Source: Chitinophaga pinensis (lineage in GTDB: Bacteria > Bacteroidota > Bacteroidia > Chitinophagales > UBA10324). From it: a stretch of DNA of 35,822 nt. The stretch lies in NCBI GenBank assembly GCA_945892775.1, contig CAMDDP010000029.1, forward strand, positions 1-35,822, in the 5' to 3' direction. Position 1 is the stretch's first letter; every line of letters starts with the position of its first letter. The position numbers were made by a program, and so were the translations under genes. The notes below the pieces were generated by a model that saw only the letters and a program-made list of their open reading frames with translations, searched no databases and was not told the DNA's origin. This document shows, piece by piece, positions 9,013 to 17,803 of this stretch.

Positions 9013-9667
9013 CTAGGTAGTCCATGAGTGAATCATAGCGGTCTTTTAAATCTTCGAAATATTCTGGCTCCTGGTACGAATCTTTTATCACATAACTGTG
9101 TCGCTGTAGCGATTGAATGATTCCCTGAATGTCTGACACATTCAGTTTCAAAGTCAGTTCAATTTTTGTTTTTGCTTTGTCAGTGCCTGCAAACACACAT
9201 AAAATTTTTGCGCTTTCCTGTTCTATGATTCTCGCAATATCAGCGAGTGAATAGTCCATCACTGCAATTTCCAGAACCACAATAGCACCTGGCTCCAGTA
9301 TATCCGTATCGCGGGCAAAATAATTCATTAGGTTATCCAATGTTATTGCTCCCTGATAATTTTCATTCTTGTCAACCACTGGAATTACTTTCAGTTTGAG
9401 TTCACTCGATACCTTCAATACTTCAAAAATATGTTCGTAATCGTGTATGAATGGTTTGAGCAATTTCAATTTCATCTCCTGCAACTTCGCATCGTTGTTG
9501 TGATGATTTAAAATATCTTCTTCGCGCACCAGGCCAAGTAATTTATCATTTTGCACAATGGGTAATTGCGAAAGATGATGGTCGGCCATGGTTTGTAAAG
9601 CAAAAGTTCCGGTGTCGGTTTTTTTTAAAGGGGGCACGGAATGAGTAATTAAGTCTGCAGCTCTCAT
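9005..9667 (-). CDS. CBS-pair protein with C-terminal ACT-like region (AcuB-like)
   Basis: This 220-residue soluble protein contains two CBS motifs at about residues 8-58 and 68-125 (SQLPIVQNDKLLGLV and KVIPVVDKNENYQGAI). A C-terminal region from about residue 128 resembles an ACT fold (IVVLEIAVMDYSLADIARIIEQE). CBS pairs usually bind adenine nucleotides and regulate a partner protein; no enzymatic motif is visible. The layout resembles AcuB-like proteins. It lies 8 bases after the alpha/beta hydrolase and overlaps the BamA-like gene, so it belongs to the operon that ends in nadK. Adenine-nucleotide sensing next to NAD kinase is suggestive only. Confidence 0.8.
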   Translation of the reverse strand: MRAADLITHSVPPLKKTDTGTFALQTMADHHLSQLPIVQNDKLLGLVREEDILNHHNNDAKLQEMKLKLLKPFIHDYEHIFEVLKVSSELKLKVIPVVDKNENYQGAITLDNLMNYFARDTDILEPGAIVVLEIAVMDYSLADIARIIEQESAKILCVFAGTDKAKTKIELTLKLNVSDIQGIIQSLQRHSYVIKDSYQEPEYFEDLKDRYDSLMDYLDV

Positions 9668-9675
9668 GTATGTCT

Positions 9676-10443
9676 TTAGGCGGGAACGGAAATTTTATCA
9701 AGAAATTTATGTAAGAGCGAATTAAACTCTTCGGGTTTTTCCATCATGGGCGCGTGACCGCATTTATCCATCCAGCATAAATCAGCATGTGGAATCAGGT
9801 GTTTAAATTCTTCGGCCACAAATGGAGGGGTGATGGTATCATTCATTCCCCAAATTAAACATACGGGGCACTTAATATTATGTAAATCAGCAGCAAGGTT
9901 TTCGCGCATTGCCGATTTAGCTAAGGAGATAATTCGAAATGCTTTGCTTCTATTATTAACCATTTCAAAAACTTCATCTACCAACTCTTTTGTTGCAGTT
10001 TTTGGGTCGTAAAAAGTGTATTCAGTTCGCTGCTTCATGTATTCATAATCACCGCGTTTCGGAAAGGTGCTACCCATTGAGCTTTCAAATAACCCACTTG
10101 CGCCTGTTAAAATTATTGCTTTCACTTTTTCTGGATGGGCTAGACAGTACAATTGTGCTATGTGACCGCCAAGCGAATTTCCTAGAAGAATAAATGTATT
10201 GTAATTGCGTACCTGTACAAATTGGTGTACAAAGCGTTCTAACCCTTTTACCGTTGCACTGAAAATATCTATTTCGGTAATTGGAATAATCGGAATTACA
10301 ACTTTGTATTTCGATTTGAATTCGTCAATAATATATTGAAAATTACTGAGCGCGCCAAACAGCCCGTGCAGTAGCAAAAGCGTTTCGCCTTCGCCTTCTT
10401 CAATGTATTTAAAATCCCCTTCTTCTTTTATCTGGTATTCCAT
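9676..10443 (-). CDS. Alpha/beta hydrolase, cytoplasmic
   Basis: The protein has 255 residues and no signal peptide. LLLHGLFG at residues 23-30 forms the oxyanion region. The elbow is GNSLGG with Ser90, then Asp202 (WGMNDTITPP) and His230 (DKCGHAPMMEKP). These form a canonical triad for the superfamily that includes BioH, MenH and MhpC; the substrate is not predictable. It is the first gene of a tight four-gene run (hydrolase, CBS, BamA-like, nadK). I see no clear TAnnTTTG box in the 99 bases before it. Those bases also contain the end of the preceding pabA-like transcription unit. Confidence 0.85.
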   Translation of the reverse strand: MEYQIKEEGDFKYIEEGEGETLLLLHGLFGALSNFQYIIDEFKSKYKVVIPIIPITEIDIFSATVKGLERFVHQFVQVRNYNTFILLGNSLGGHIAQLYCLAHPEKVKAIILTGASGLFESSMGSTFPKRGDYEYMKQRTEYTFYDPKTATKELVDEVFEMVNNRSKAFRIISLAKSAMRENLAADLHNIKCPVCLIWGMNDTITPPFVAEEFKHLIPHADLCWMDKCGHAPMMEKPEEFNSLLHKFLDKISVPA

Positions 10444-10542
10444 AATTTAGATCTTAGAGGTGCTAAAATATATTTTTTAAGGAAGTATCAAGTATTTACT
10501 AGGCACACGATATTTTTTATTGTGAAAAATAATGGAAACTGT

Positions 10543-11118
10543 CTACTGTACGTTGGTCACCCACCCCCACCAATTCCGAAATATCGTCATTCCATCAGGA
10601 GTTAAAATGCTTTCGGGATGAAATTGCAACCCGATAATTTTATAATCAGGATGTTCAATTGCCATAATTTCCTGCTCATTTGTTGTGCCAATAATTTTAA
10701 GTGGAGTGTTCTTAACTTCTTTCAGCAATAAAGAATGATAACGCATCACCATCAATGGCGATGAAATATTCTGAAACAGAAAATGATTATGAAAAACAAG
10801 TTCTGATGTTTTGCCGTGTAATGGTTTATTGGCAAATTCTAATTTTGCACCGAAAAATTCTCCAATTGCTTGGTGGCCAAGGCAAATTCCTAAAAGTGGA
10901 GTTGTTTTATGAAAATGTTTTATTACTTCATTCATTATTCCTGAATCAGCAGGTCTTCCCGGGCCAGGAGAAAGCACAATTGCTCTTGGATTTAGTTTTT
11001 TAATTTCTTCAATGGTGATTTCATCGTTGCGTTTTACAATACAGTCTTCATTCAATTGTAACAGATAGTGCCACAAATTGTAAGTGAATGAATCGTAATT
11101 ATCTAATAAAAAAATCAA
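10543..11118 (-). CDS. pabA: Glutamine amidotransferase subunit of anthranilate/aminodeoxychorismate synthase
   Basis: This class I glutamine amidotransferase of 191 residues releases ammonia from glutamine for chorismate amination. The catalytic residues are Cys79 (GICLGHQAIGE), His167 and Glu169 (QFHPES). The N-terminal LLDNYDSFTYNL and SPGPGRPADSG at 50-60 are characteristic of PabA/TrpG. TrpG cannot be excluded by sequence alone, because both subunits look alike and no trpE or pabB is in the window. The start is TTG at 11118, where homology begins. It overlaps the cvpA stop as TTGA (4 bases), which suggests coupling. The product is cytoplasmic. Confidence 0.9.
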   Translation of the reverse strand: MIFLLDNYDSFTYNLWHYLLQLNEDCIVKRNDEITIEEIKKLNPRAIVLSPGPGRPADSGIMNEVIKHFHKTTPLLGICLGHQAIGEFFGAKLEFANKPLHGKTSELVFHNHFLFQNISSPLMVMRYHSLLLKEVKNTPLKIIGTTNEQEIMAIEHPDYKIIGLQFHPESILTPDGMTIFRNWWGWVTNVQ

Positions 11119-11663
11119 CTGTTATGGAGAATGTCAGGAAAACGAATTTGGTCGTAATATCGATTGATGTCTTGAAGCAATCCCTGCATGGAGGGAACAT
11201 TTCGACCTAACCAATCGAATACCGCTGGAGCAACTGGATTGATGTAATTAAACAATTTACTCTGCGCTTTTGCTTCTGGGCTAATAGCTCCTGCTTTGTT
11301 GCACAACCAGATGATGACACAAAACAAAAGAAAATAAATTGATGCTTTTAACAATCCTCCGAGCGTTTTATTCAGCCAACCCATTTGCACTACTTGAATC
11401 ATTTTTTCTAAAAATTTTCCTAGAAAATAAATAATGAGCGAAATAATAATTATGATTAAAACAAAACTGATGATGGGATTGTAATCTGATTTTATTCCAA
11501 TGTGGTCGCGCAGAAAAAATGCACCCCAGGAAGAAAATTTTAAAGCACAGAGCAAACCAATTGACCAACCAAGAAAACTGAATAAAGCAACGATGATTCC
11601 GCGTGTAAACCCTCGCCAGAAACCGAATGCAATGAATAAGAGAAATCCGATATCGATTAACAC
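11115..11663 (-). CDS. CvpA family membrane protein
   Basis: This 182-residue inner-membrane protein has four predicted hydrophobic segments, at about residues 2-18, 24-42, 64-84 and 104-121. It matches the CvpA/colicin V production family in the N-terminal pattern (IDIGFLLFIAFGFWRGFTRGII) and in length. The start is GTG at 11663, chosen because the family pattern begins there. CvpA proteins are linked to envelope stress and colicin V production in other bacteria; the biochemical role is unknown. It lies 24 bases after yqeY and overlaps pabA by 4 bases, so yqeY, cvpA and pabA probably form one operon. Confidence 0.85.
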   Translation of the reverse strand: MLIDIGFLLFIAFGFWRGFTRGIIVALFSFLGWSIGLLCALKFSSWGAFFLRDHIGIKSDYNPIISFVLIIIIISLIIYFLGKFLEKMIQVVQMGWLNKTLGGLLKASIYFLLFCVIIWLCNKAGAISPEAKAQSKLFNYINPVAPAVFDWLGRNVPSMQGLLQDINRYYDQIRFPDILHNS

Positions 11664-11687
11664 AGATGAAATTTTAGGATTGTGATT

Positions 11688-12143
11688 TTATGTAATAGCT
11701 AAAAGTTGTTTCACCATTTCGCTGATGGATTTCCCATCTGATTTGCCGGCGAGTTGTTTGCTCGCTACTCCCATTACCTTTCCCATGTCTTGATGGGTGG
11801 TTGCGCCAACTTGTGCGATTATTGTTTTTATAATTTCTTTTAGTTCATCAGCACCCATTTGTTGCGGAAGAAATTTTTCAATAACTGCTAATTCTTCCAG
11901 TTCTTTTTTCGCTAGGTCTTCTCGATTTTCTTTCGTAAAAATTTCGATTGACTCTTTGCGTTGTTTGGCGAGTTTTTGTAGAATTTTAATTTCATTTTCA
12001 GGTGTAACAGTTCCATCGCTGCCTTTTTCAGTTTTTGCTAAAATAATTGCACCTTTTATTGCCCGTAATGCACGAAGTGCGCCCTCATTTTTTGAAAGCA
12101 TAGCGGGTTTCATTTCACTCATTATTTTTTCTTCGAGTGTCAT
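11688..12143 (-). CDS. yqeY: GatB/YqeY domain protein
   Basis: This 151-residue helical protein matches the YqeY family throughout (ALRAIKGAIILAKTEKG, KQRKESIEIF, EKFLPQQM, MGKVMGVASKQLAG). The domain is related to the tail of GatB, the amidotransferase that acts on mischarged tRNA. Free-standing YqeY is presumed to interact with tRNA or ribosome-linked factors, but its activity is not established. ATG 12143 follows a perfect TAnnTTTG box by 16 bases. It is the first gene of the yqeY-cvpA-pabA run and is divergent from the sigma-54 activator. Confidence 0.92.
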   Translation of the reverse strand: MTLEEKIMSEMKPAMLSKNEGALRALRAIKGAIILAKTEKGSDGTVTPENEIKILQKLAKQRKESIEIFTKENREDLAKKELEELAVIEKFLPQQMGADELKEIIKTIIAQVGATTHQDMGKVMGVASKQLAGKSDGKSISEMVKQLLAIT

Positions 12144-12159
12144 AAGAAATAATTTTTCA

Positions 12160-12167
12160 CAAATGTA
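12160..12167 (-). promoter_or_regulatory. Putative -7 element for the yqeY-cvpA-pabA operon
   Basis: On the reverse strand this reads TACATTTG, a full match to the Bacteroidota -7 consensus, 16 bases before the yqeY ATG. A TTTG lies 25 bases further upstream, which is longer than the usual spacing, so the -33 element is uncertain. Confidence 0.45.
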
Positions 12168-12422
12168 GTGATGTACGCATTTTATTTTAATTCAAAACAA
12201 AGGAAATACCCACTCAATTATTAACAATTAAACATTTTTTTGTTCCTTTTATAAGGGTTTAATTTTTTAAGAGAGAAGTAAAACAAACTCATCAATAATG
12301 AAACAAAAGAACAATTTTTACGAAAAAGCGATAGAAATAAAAACACATTTACAATGATTAACCTGTTTTCATCAGGAAATAGTAATGTTGCGCCAAAGAT
12401 AGTAACCTTAATCCCACCTTTG

Positions 12423-13610
12423 ATGGCTGAAAGTAACATCACCAAAATATTTGTAGTGGAAGACAATGATTTGTATTCGCAACTCATACAAAATGAATTA
12501 TCTGCAAACGATACTTACGAAATTACAATTTATCCGACAGCCGAGGCCTTGTTGAGAGACCTTTATAAAAATCCAAATATTATAACGATTGATTACAATT
12601 TACCGGATAGAAATGGAATTGAGGTAATAAAGGAAATTCAATCTTATAATAAAGAAATTGAATGTGTGATACTTTCAGGGCAAGATAAAGTAGAAGTGGT
12701 TGTTGAATGTTACAAAGCTGGTGCGGCATCTTACATTATAAAGAACAATAATGCTTTTACTGAATTAGGAATTGCGGTTAATAAAGTTGCAGAGAAAATT
12801 AAACTTAGATGTCAGGTTTCAAAATTACAAGAGCAAATTATTGACCGTCATCGATACGATAAAATTATTGGCGAAAGCGCAGCTGTTTTAAGAGTATTAC
12901 GACTGATTCAAAAGGTGGAGAAGACCAGTATGCTTGCATTAATCACTGGCGAAAGCGGAACTGGTAAAGAAGTGGTTGCGGGGGCTATACATTTTAATAG
13001 TAATCGTGCTCGCAAACCTTATGTTCCGGTTAATATGGCTGCCATTCCAGCAGACTTAATGGAGAGTGAATTGTTTGGCCATGAGAAGGGAGCTTTTACA
13101 GGCGCAGATTCAAAAAGAATTGGGAAATTTGAAGAAGCGAATGAAGGAACTATTTTCTTAGATGAGATTGGAGAAATGGATATGAACCTTCAAACAAAAT
13201 TATTAAGGGTTTTACAGGAAAATAAAATCACCCGATTAGGTTCTAATAAAGAAATACAATTGAATGTTAGAATTATTGCTGCCACAAATAAAAATCTTTC
13301 ACAGAGAGTTAGAGAAGGAAAAATGCGTGAGGATTTATACTATCGATTACAAGGATTTTTAATTCACCTTCCACCACTTAAAGAAAGAGGTGACGACATT
13401 CTGCTTTTGACAAAATTTTTTCTTAAAGGATTTTGTGACCGTAACGAAATGCCATTAAAAACATTCTCAGCTGAGGCATATAAAGCCATTCAGAATCATC
13501 CTTGGCCTGGTAATGTTCGCGAGTTAAAAGCACTTGTTGAACGCGCTGCAATCATCAGTGACACAAATGTTATTGAAACAGAAGATATGATTTTTTCTCA
13601 GGAGATTTAA
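12423..13610 (+). CDS. Sigma-54-dependent response regulator (NtrC family) lacking a C-terminal HTH domain
   Basis: This 395-residue protein has an N-terminal receiver domain with phospho-acceptor Asp57, acidic residues near 13-16, Ser85 and Lys107. A sigma-54 AAA+ domain follows, with Walker A GESGTGKE at 176-183, the sigma-54 contact loop GAFTGAD at 223-229 and Walker B IFLDE at 244-248. NtrC-type activators usually end in a Fis-like HTH of about 50-60 residues. This one stops within about 25 residues of the end of the AAA+ region, so no HTH is seen. FlgR of Helicobacter is a known relative without one. ATG 12423 is preferred over an upstream ATG at 12354, because the receiver starts at KIFVVED. 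No cognate histidine kinase lies in the window. Confidence 0.93.
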   Translation: MAESNITKIFVVEDNDLYSQLIQNELSANDTYEITIYPTAEALLRDLYKNPNIITIDYNLPDRNGIEVIKEIQSYNKEIECVILSGQDKVEVVVECYKAGAASYIIKNNNAFTELGIAVNKVAEKIKLRCQVSKLQEQIIDRHRYDKIIGESAAVLRVLRLIQKVEKTSMLALITGESGTGKEVVAGAIHFNSNRARKPYVPVNMAAIPADLMESELFGHEKGAFTGADSKRIGKFEEANEGTIFLDEIGEMDMNLQTKLLRVLQENKITRLGSNKEIQLNVRIIAATNKNLSQRVREGKMREDLYYRLQGFLIHLPPLKERGDDILLLTKFFLKGFCDRNEMPLKTFSAEAYKAIQNHPWPGNVRELKALVERAAIISDTNVIETEDMIFSQEI

Positions 13611-13633
13611 TTTCAAGAAAATAATAAAAAGTT

Positions 13634-13667
13634 AAAGCCGCTTCGTAATAACTGAAGCGGCTTTTTT
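13634..13667. terminator. Bidirectional intrinsic terminator
   Basis: GCCGCTTC (13637-13644) pairs with GAAGCGGC (13654-13661) across a 9-base loop, extended by AAA/TTT on the flanks and followed by a T-run. On the minus strand it has the mirrored A/T tract, so it can end both the sigma-54 activator and the convergent glycan operon. Confidence 0.85.
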
Positions 13668-13686
13668 GTTTTTTAGCCTGAATTCA

Positions 13687-14793
13687 TTATTTGAAATCAG
13701 ATATAATACTTATCACTTTATCAACTTCTTCTTTTTTTATTCCAGGATATATTGGTAAACTCAAACAGGTCTCAGCTATTTTTTCAGCTATTGGAAAATC
13801 TCCTTTTTTAAAATCAAGTTCGCGATATGCTTCCTGTAAATGCGGTGGAACAGGGTAGTGAATCAGTGAACCTATTCCATTCTTTGTTAAATGTTCAGTA
13901 AGTGCATCTCTCTTTTCAGTTCTGATAACATACAAATGATAATTACTTGTAGCGCCATTGGCTAATTGTGGAATCGAAATATTCTTTATTGATGATAATT
14001 TTTCGTTGTACCATTTTGCAACAGAATTTCTTTCTGCATTCCATTCAGCGAGGTAATTAATTTTTATAGAAAGAAAAGCCGCCTGTAATTCATCCAGTCT
14101 TGAATTCACTCCTTTTATTTCGTTGAAATATTTTTTCTGAGAACCATAGTTGCGTAACACTTTTATTTTATCAGCAAGCGCATCATCGTTTGTTGTAACA
14201 GCGCCTGCATCGCCATACGCCCCTAAGTTTTTTCCGGGATAAAAACTTGTTGCGTTGATGTGACCAAAACTTCCAGTGAGTTTTCCATTATATGATGAGC
14301 CTTGCGCCTGTGCGTTATCTTCCACCACATACAAATTGTTTTCTTCTGCAATTTTCATAATCTCATCCATCTCACATGCTTGACCATATAAATGAACCGG
14401 CATTATAACTTTCGTTTTTTTTGTAATGGCGGCCTTTATTTTTTCTGGTGAAATATTGTAGGTGTTTTCATTCGGCTCAACAGGAACCGGGGTTGCACCA
14501 ACACAAGAAACTGCTAACCACGATGCGATATAAGTATTAGAAGGAACAATAATTTCATCCCCTTCTTTTATATCCAGCGCCTTCAAGCATAAAGTCAAAG
14601 CATCTAATCCATTGGCAACTCCAACACAATGTTTTACTTCATTCGCATCCGCATAAATTTTTTCGAACTGTTTAACACGGTCACCTAAAATGTACCACTG
14701 ACTGTCAAATACATTTTCAAATTGCTGCAACATGGCTGCACGCACCTGCGCATTCATGTATGTGAAATCAATAAATTTTATTTGATCACTCAT
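13687..14793 (-). CDS. DegT/DnrJ/EryC1/StrS sugar aminotransferase
   Basis: This 368-residue PLP enzyme transfers an amino group to a keto-sugar nucleotide. The PLP lysine is Lys188 in [14 protein letters not shown], Asp159 (VVEDNAQA) contacts the pyridine nitrogen, and NG at 61-62 and SNTYIAS at 85-91 match the family. Co-occurrence with FdtA/QdtA-type ketoisomerases points to C3 amination of a dTDP-3-keto-6-deoxyhexose, as by FdtB or QdtB. It is the last gene of the seven-gene operon, 6 bases after the GT2 gene, and ends before a shared terminator. Its exact substrate is inferred from context only. Confidence 0.93.
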   Translation of the reverse strand: MSDQIKFIDFTYMNAQVRAAMLQQFENVFDSQWYILGDRVKQFEKIYADANEVKHCVGVANGLDALTLCLKALDIKEGDEIIVPSNTYIASWLAVSCVGATPVPVEPNENTYNISPEKIKAAITKKTKVIMPVHLYGQACEMDEIMKIAEENNLYVVEDNAQAQGSSYNGKLTGSFGHINATSFYPGKNLGAYGDAGAVTTNDDALADKIKVLRNYGSQKKYFNEIKGVNSRLDELQAAFLSIKINYLAEWNAERNSVAKWYNEKLSSIKNISIPQLANGATSNYHLYVIRTEKRDALTEHLTKNGIGSLIHYPVPPHLQEAYRELDFKKGDFPIAEKIAETCLSLPIYPGIKKEEVDKVISIISDFK

Positions 14794-14799
14794 AATTAA

Positions 14800-15726
14800 T
14801 TACCATATTCTATCAACCACATAATTCGGTCGCTTACGCGAAGCATCTAATGCACGCCACACATATTCGCCAATAACTCCTAAAGCAATCATCTGGAAAG
14901 CGGAAACGAATAAAATTACAACCATCATTGTCGTCCAACCTGTAACCGGAATATTTCCAAAAAATTTAGAGAATATAATAAAACCACCATAACAAAATGC
15001 AGTTAAACCAAGCAGCAATCCAATTACAGATATCATTCTGATTGGAAAAAATGAAAAGGCTACAAACGAATCAATAAATAATTTTAATTTCTTTTTTAAA
15101 GTCCATCTTGATTTTCCGATTTCCCTTTTCTTTCTTACAAATGGAATGCTTACAAAATCATAGTTAAGCCATGACATTAAATATAAGGTATTTGTATTTT
15201 TTTCATCCATTGCCACAACCTCGTCTTTTAATTGTTTATCAAACAGAACAAAATCAAATCCACCATCAGGAATGTTATGTAAAGCAAATTTTTTAATTAA
15301 AAAGTGATAAGTGTTTGCAAGCAATTTTTGAATGCCTGATTCTTCACGATCTTGTCTATTAGCTATTACAAATTTTATTCCTTTGCTCCAGTAATCAAAC
15401 ATTTTTGGTATTAACTCAACTGGATTTTGAAGGTCAGCAGCAAGTATAACATTACAGTCACCTGTTGCATATTTCATACCGGCTAGAACTGCGTTATGAG
15501 GCCCTACATTTCCTGCGAGTTTTATTATTTTGAATTTTTCAGAATAAGCATCTTTAAACTTTAACAACTCCATTAGAGTGTTGTCTTTTGATCCATCATC
15601 AACCATTACATACTCGAATTCTGTTCCTTGTGAGAAGTTCAATTCATTTTCAAGCAAAGCAGGAATAGTTAACGGAATATTTTGTTCGTTATAATAACAC
15701 GGAATAATGATTGATATTTTTGCCAT
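14800..15726 (-). CDS. GT2 glycosyltransferase with two C-terminal membrane helices (GtrB/ArnC/DPM-like)
   Basis: This 308-residue protein starts with the GT2 fold KISIIIPCYYNE, and has VDDGS at 42-46 with donor-binding Asp43/Asp44 and AADLQNP at 96-102. Two hydrophobic helices at about 230-252 and 265-287 and the tail IGEYVWRALDASRKRPNYVVD are characteristic of enzymes that move a sugar from a nucleotide to polyprenyl phosphate on the inner face of the membrane. ATG 15726 is chosen over a TTG at 15744; homology starts at MAKISII and the gap to the preceding gene becomes 10 bases. Lying next to the aminotransferase, it mirrors the arnB-arnC pair. Donor and acceptor are unknown. Confidence 0.9.
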   Translation of the reverse strand: MAKISIIIPCYYNEQNIPLTIPALLENELNFSQGTEFEYVMVDDGSKDNTLMELLKFKDAYSEKFKIIKLAGNVGPHNAVLAGMKYATGDCNVILAADLQNPVELIPKMFDYWSKGIKFVIANRQDREESGIQKLLANTYHFLIKKFALHNIPDGGFDFVLFDKQLKDEVVAMDEKNTNTLYLMSWLNYDFVSIPFVRKKREIGKSRWTLKKKLKLFIDSFVAFSFFPIRMISVIGLLLGLTAFCYGGFIIFSKFFGNIPVTGWTTMMVVILFVSAFQMIALGVIGEYVWRALDASRKRPNYVVDRIW

Positions 15727-15736
15727 TAATAAAGTT

Positions 15737-16507
15737 TTATTCAAATATTAAATACCCAGCATTAGCTCTGAATATTGAATGCTGAATTCTGTAATTTTTT
15801 GTGCCTAAAACCTCTCTCAATGCTTCAGCCTCACCCGGGCATTCTAAAACATTTATTTCATCAAAGCCAATAACAGCTCCTTTAGTTAAATAAGGAATGA
15901 TTTTTTTTAGGCATTCTGCTGTTGGTTTATAAATATCAAAATCAAAATATGCGAGAGCAATAATTGTTTCTTTATGAGCCTGTAAATATTTTGAAATATT
16001 TATTGTTGCATCACCAATAACCAATTCGAATTTTTTTATTTCAGGTAGGGGGGAAATACTTTCATGTAATTTTAAAACCTGAGTTAAATAATCAGGATAG
16101 TTTTCCGGAACGGCGAAATCACCTTCTTTCCATTTGATATTGGCATTGTCATCTTTTTTATCCAATTCCGGAAACCCATTGAATGTGTCGAATGCAATTA
16201 ATTTTCGATTGTGATTAAATGGTTCATAGATGCCACGAAGTGAGGTAAACAGAGAAAGATTAGTACCATAGCGGGTTCCGAATTCAATTATACTTCCATG
16301 TATCCCGATAATTTTCTGATACATTTCATTGATAAATAATATCCTTGAAATGTTTCTTCGATCAACAAATAAAGAAATATTATTCATTAACTCCTCTTTA
16401 GGAATGGGAGCATTCAATAGCAAATCACGAAATGATAATCGTTTATCAAAATCAGTTGAGCTATATCCTTTTAAAAACTCAGCATCACTTATAGTATTTC
16501 TTTCCAT
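15737..16507 (-). CDS. TylF/MycF-like class I methyltransferase
   Basis: This 256-residue protein has IIEFGTRYGTN at 73-83 as the SAM-binding loop. FDTFNGFPE lies at 106-114, the region VIGDAT at 163-168, and the acidic metal-site-like stretch AYFDFDIYKP at 186-194. The pattern is that of the TylF (macrocin O-methyltransferase) group, in which Mg-dependent enzymes methylate sugar hydroxyls. Here an O-methyl group on the operon's deoxysugar is the natural guess. Some relatives carry misleading carnitine CoA-transferase names; no such motif is present. It lies 7 bases after the preceding methyltransferase and 10 bases before the GT2 start. Confidence 0.75.
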   Translation of the reverse strand: MERNTISDAEFLKGYSSTDFDKRLSFRDLLLNAPIPKEELMNNISLFVDRRNISRILFINEMYQKIIGIHGSIIEFGTRYGTNLSLFTSLRGIYEPFNHNRKLIAFDTFNGFPELDKKDDNANIKWKEGDFAVPENYPDYLTQVLKLHESISPLPEIKKFELVIGDATINISKYLQAHKETIIALAYFDFDIYKPTAECLKKIIPYLTKGAVIGFDEINVLECPGEAEALREVLGTKNYRIQHSIFRANAGYLIFE

Positions 16508-16514
16508 TGAATTA

Positions 16515-17228
16515 TTAAGTTGCTATGATAAATATTTCCGCACAGTTTTTTTTAAAAGATTTTCCTAATTCGTAATAAGCATCTAAAATTGAATCGGAAA
16601 GAAAATTTTCAATTTGAGCATTTGACAAAAATTTAAGAAAAACACCTCCAGTCTCTAGTATCTTAAATTCCGCATTAAGGGTTTGTTTCTTAAGAAGCGC
16701 CATGTCATAAACTCGGTAATGGCCTAATGCTTTATCTCGTTCATTTAACTGATATTCAGTATCAAGCAATCCCATTTTTACCGCAGCTAAACGGTGAAAT
16801 GATTTTGCATTCGGAACACCTAAAATAAAAACACCATCAGGTGCTAGCCATGATTTGATTGAAGTTAAAAGGCTTTCAGGGTTTTCAATGTGTTCCAATA
16901 CATGATTCATTATAATAGTATCGAATTTTTCAGAAGGAGTAAAATCTTCAAATAATGAATGAATTTTGGCCAGATTTTCAACTTCCGGAATTTGATCTAT
17001 CAATGATTTTGAACCTTCAACAACAGTAACTTGGCGAAAATCTTTTACTAAAAGCTGAGTCATATATCCGATTGCAGGCCCAAGTTCCAGACAAGTTTTT
17101 CCTCTAAAAAAAGGCAAATAACTTTTATAACAATATTGAACAATCTTTAAATCAAAGCCCAGTTTTTCGTTTGTATAAAAAGAGGAAAAAATTTCTGGAT
17201 GTGTATCACTATTTTTAGAATTGCTCAA
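16515..17228 (-). CDS. Class I SAM-dependent methyltransferase
   Basis: This 237-residue Rossmann methyltransferase has motif I CLELGPAIGYMT at 46-57, an acidic residue at the end of strand 2 (VEGS, Glu71), and NHVLEHIENPESLL at 108-121. It then has the typical post-strand segment (GVFILGVPNA). This block belongs to the Methyltransf_11/23 group that includes sugar N- and O-methyltransferases. The only workable start is TTG at 17228, since no in-frame ATG lies between the upstream stop and the motif region. A 35-base gap separates it from the GNAT gene. It may act on the amino group or a hydroxyl of the operon's sugar; the specificity is not visible. Confidence 0.8.
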   Translation of the reverse strand: MSNSKNSDTHPEIFSSFYTNEKLGFDLKIVQYCYKSYLPFFRGKTCLELGPAIGYMTQLLVKDFRQVTVVEGSKSLIDQIPEVENLAKIHSLFEDFTPSEKFDTIIMNHVLEHIENPESLLTSIKSWLAPDGVFILGVPNAKSFHRLAAVKMGLLDTEYQLNERDKALGHYRVYDMALLKKQTLNAEFKILETGGVFLKFLSNAQIENFLSDSILDAYYELGKSFKKNCAEIFIIAT

Positions 17229-17263
17229 TTGATAAAAATTTATTGTTATCTGAAATCAGAAAA

Positions 17264-17803
17264 TTAAAAATGGTTAATTAATTCCATAATAAAACCATAA
17301 TCAAATTTAAAGAAATTGTCTTTTGTTAATTGCTGAACATTAAGCTCTTTTTTTAGTTGATTATTCATTTCAATCCCAATGGTTTCAAACCCTAATTTTT
17401 TATGCTGATTACTTACTTTCTTGTTTTCAGAAACTGTTTTGCAATAAATCAAATTTAATTTTAAGTCACTAAATCCAAATTTTAAAAGCAAGTATTCGCT
17501 TTCTATTGCTAAGATTGAATTGGTGCAAATGTATCTGCCGAACTCTGCTTTGCCGTTTGAAATATTATATAATGCTATAGTTCCAAAGAAACAATTTTGT
17601 AGGTCGGTAATTTTAAAATAAACATTGTCCTTTTGTTCAGCGTTTTTTTTAATCCAATTTGTTTGCATATCCAGAGTTATTTCGCTTGAACTGGATAAAT
17701 ATTTATTTAATGACGGATTATTCCTAAATGCAATAATATCAGCTGAATCATATTCATCAATTTCAATTAATCGGGTCTTAATTCCTTCAACCGTATATTT
17801 CAT
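17264..17803 (-). CDS. GNAT-family N-acetyltransferase (RimJ/RimL-like)
   Basis: This 179-residue protein shows the GNAT order. N-terminal strands come first (TRLIEIDEYDSADIIAFRNNP), then the WIKK region, FGTIALYNI..GKAEFGRYI, and SENKKVSNQHKKLGFETIGIE with the asparagine-to-lysine acetyl-CoA loop. In this operon it plausibly acylates the amino group installed by the aminotransferase, as WecD or PseH do in other pathways. That is inferred from context, because RimJ/RimL-like enzymes also acetylate proteins. Its ATG overlaps the second ketoisomerase by 17 bases, so the two are translationally linked. Confidence 0.75.
   Translation of the reverse strand: MKYTVEGIKTRLIEIDEYDSADIIAFRNNPSLNKYLSSSSEITLDMQTNWIKKNAEQKDNVYFKITDLQNCFFGTIALYNISNGKAEFGRYICTNSILAIESEYLLLKFGFSDLKLNLIYCKTVSENKKVSNQHKKLGFETIGIEMNNQLKKELNVQQLTKDNFFKFDYGFIMELINHF

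Noticed and set aside
10543-11118. Assignment of the amidotransferase to tryptophan synthesis (trpG)
   Set aside because: No trpE, trpD or trpC neighbour is present. The context does not decide between PabA and TrpG, so the cautious pabA-like label is kept.
12221-12487. 88-codon reverse-strand frame overlapping the sigma-54 activator start
   Set aside because: It covers the divergent intergenic region and receiver N-terminus, has low-complexity Leu/Phe/Lys composition and no family signature. It is a shadow frame.
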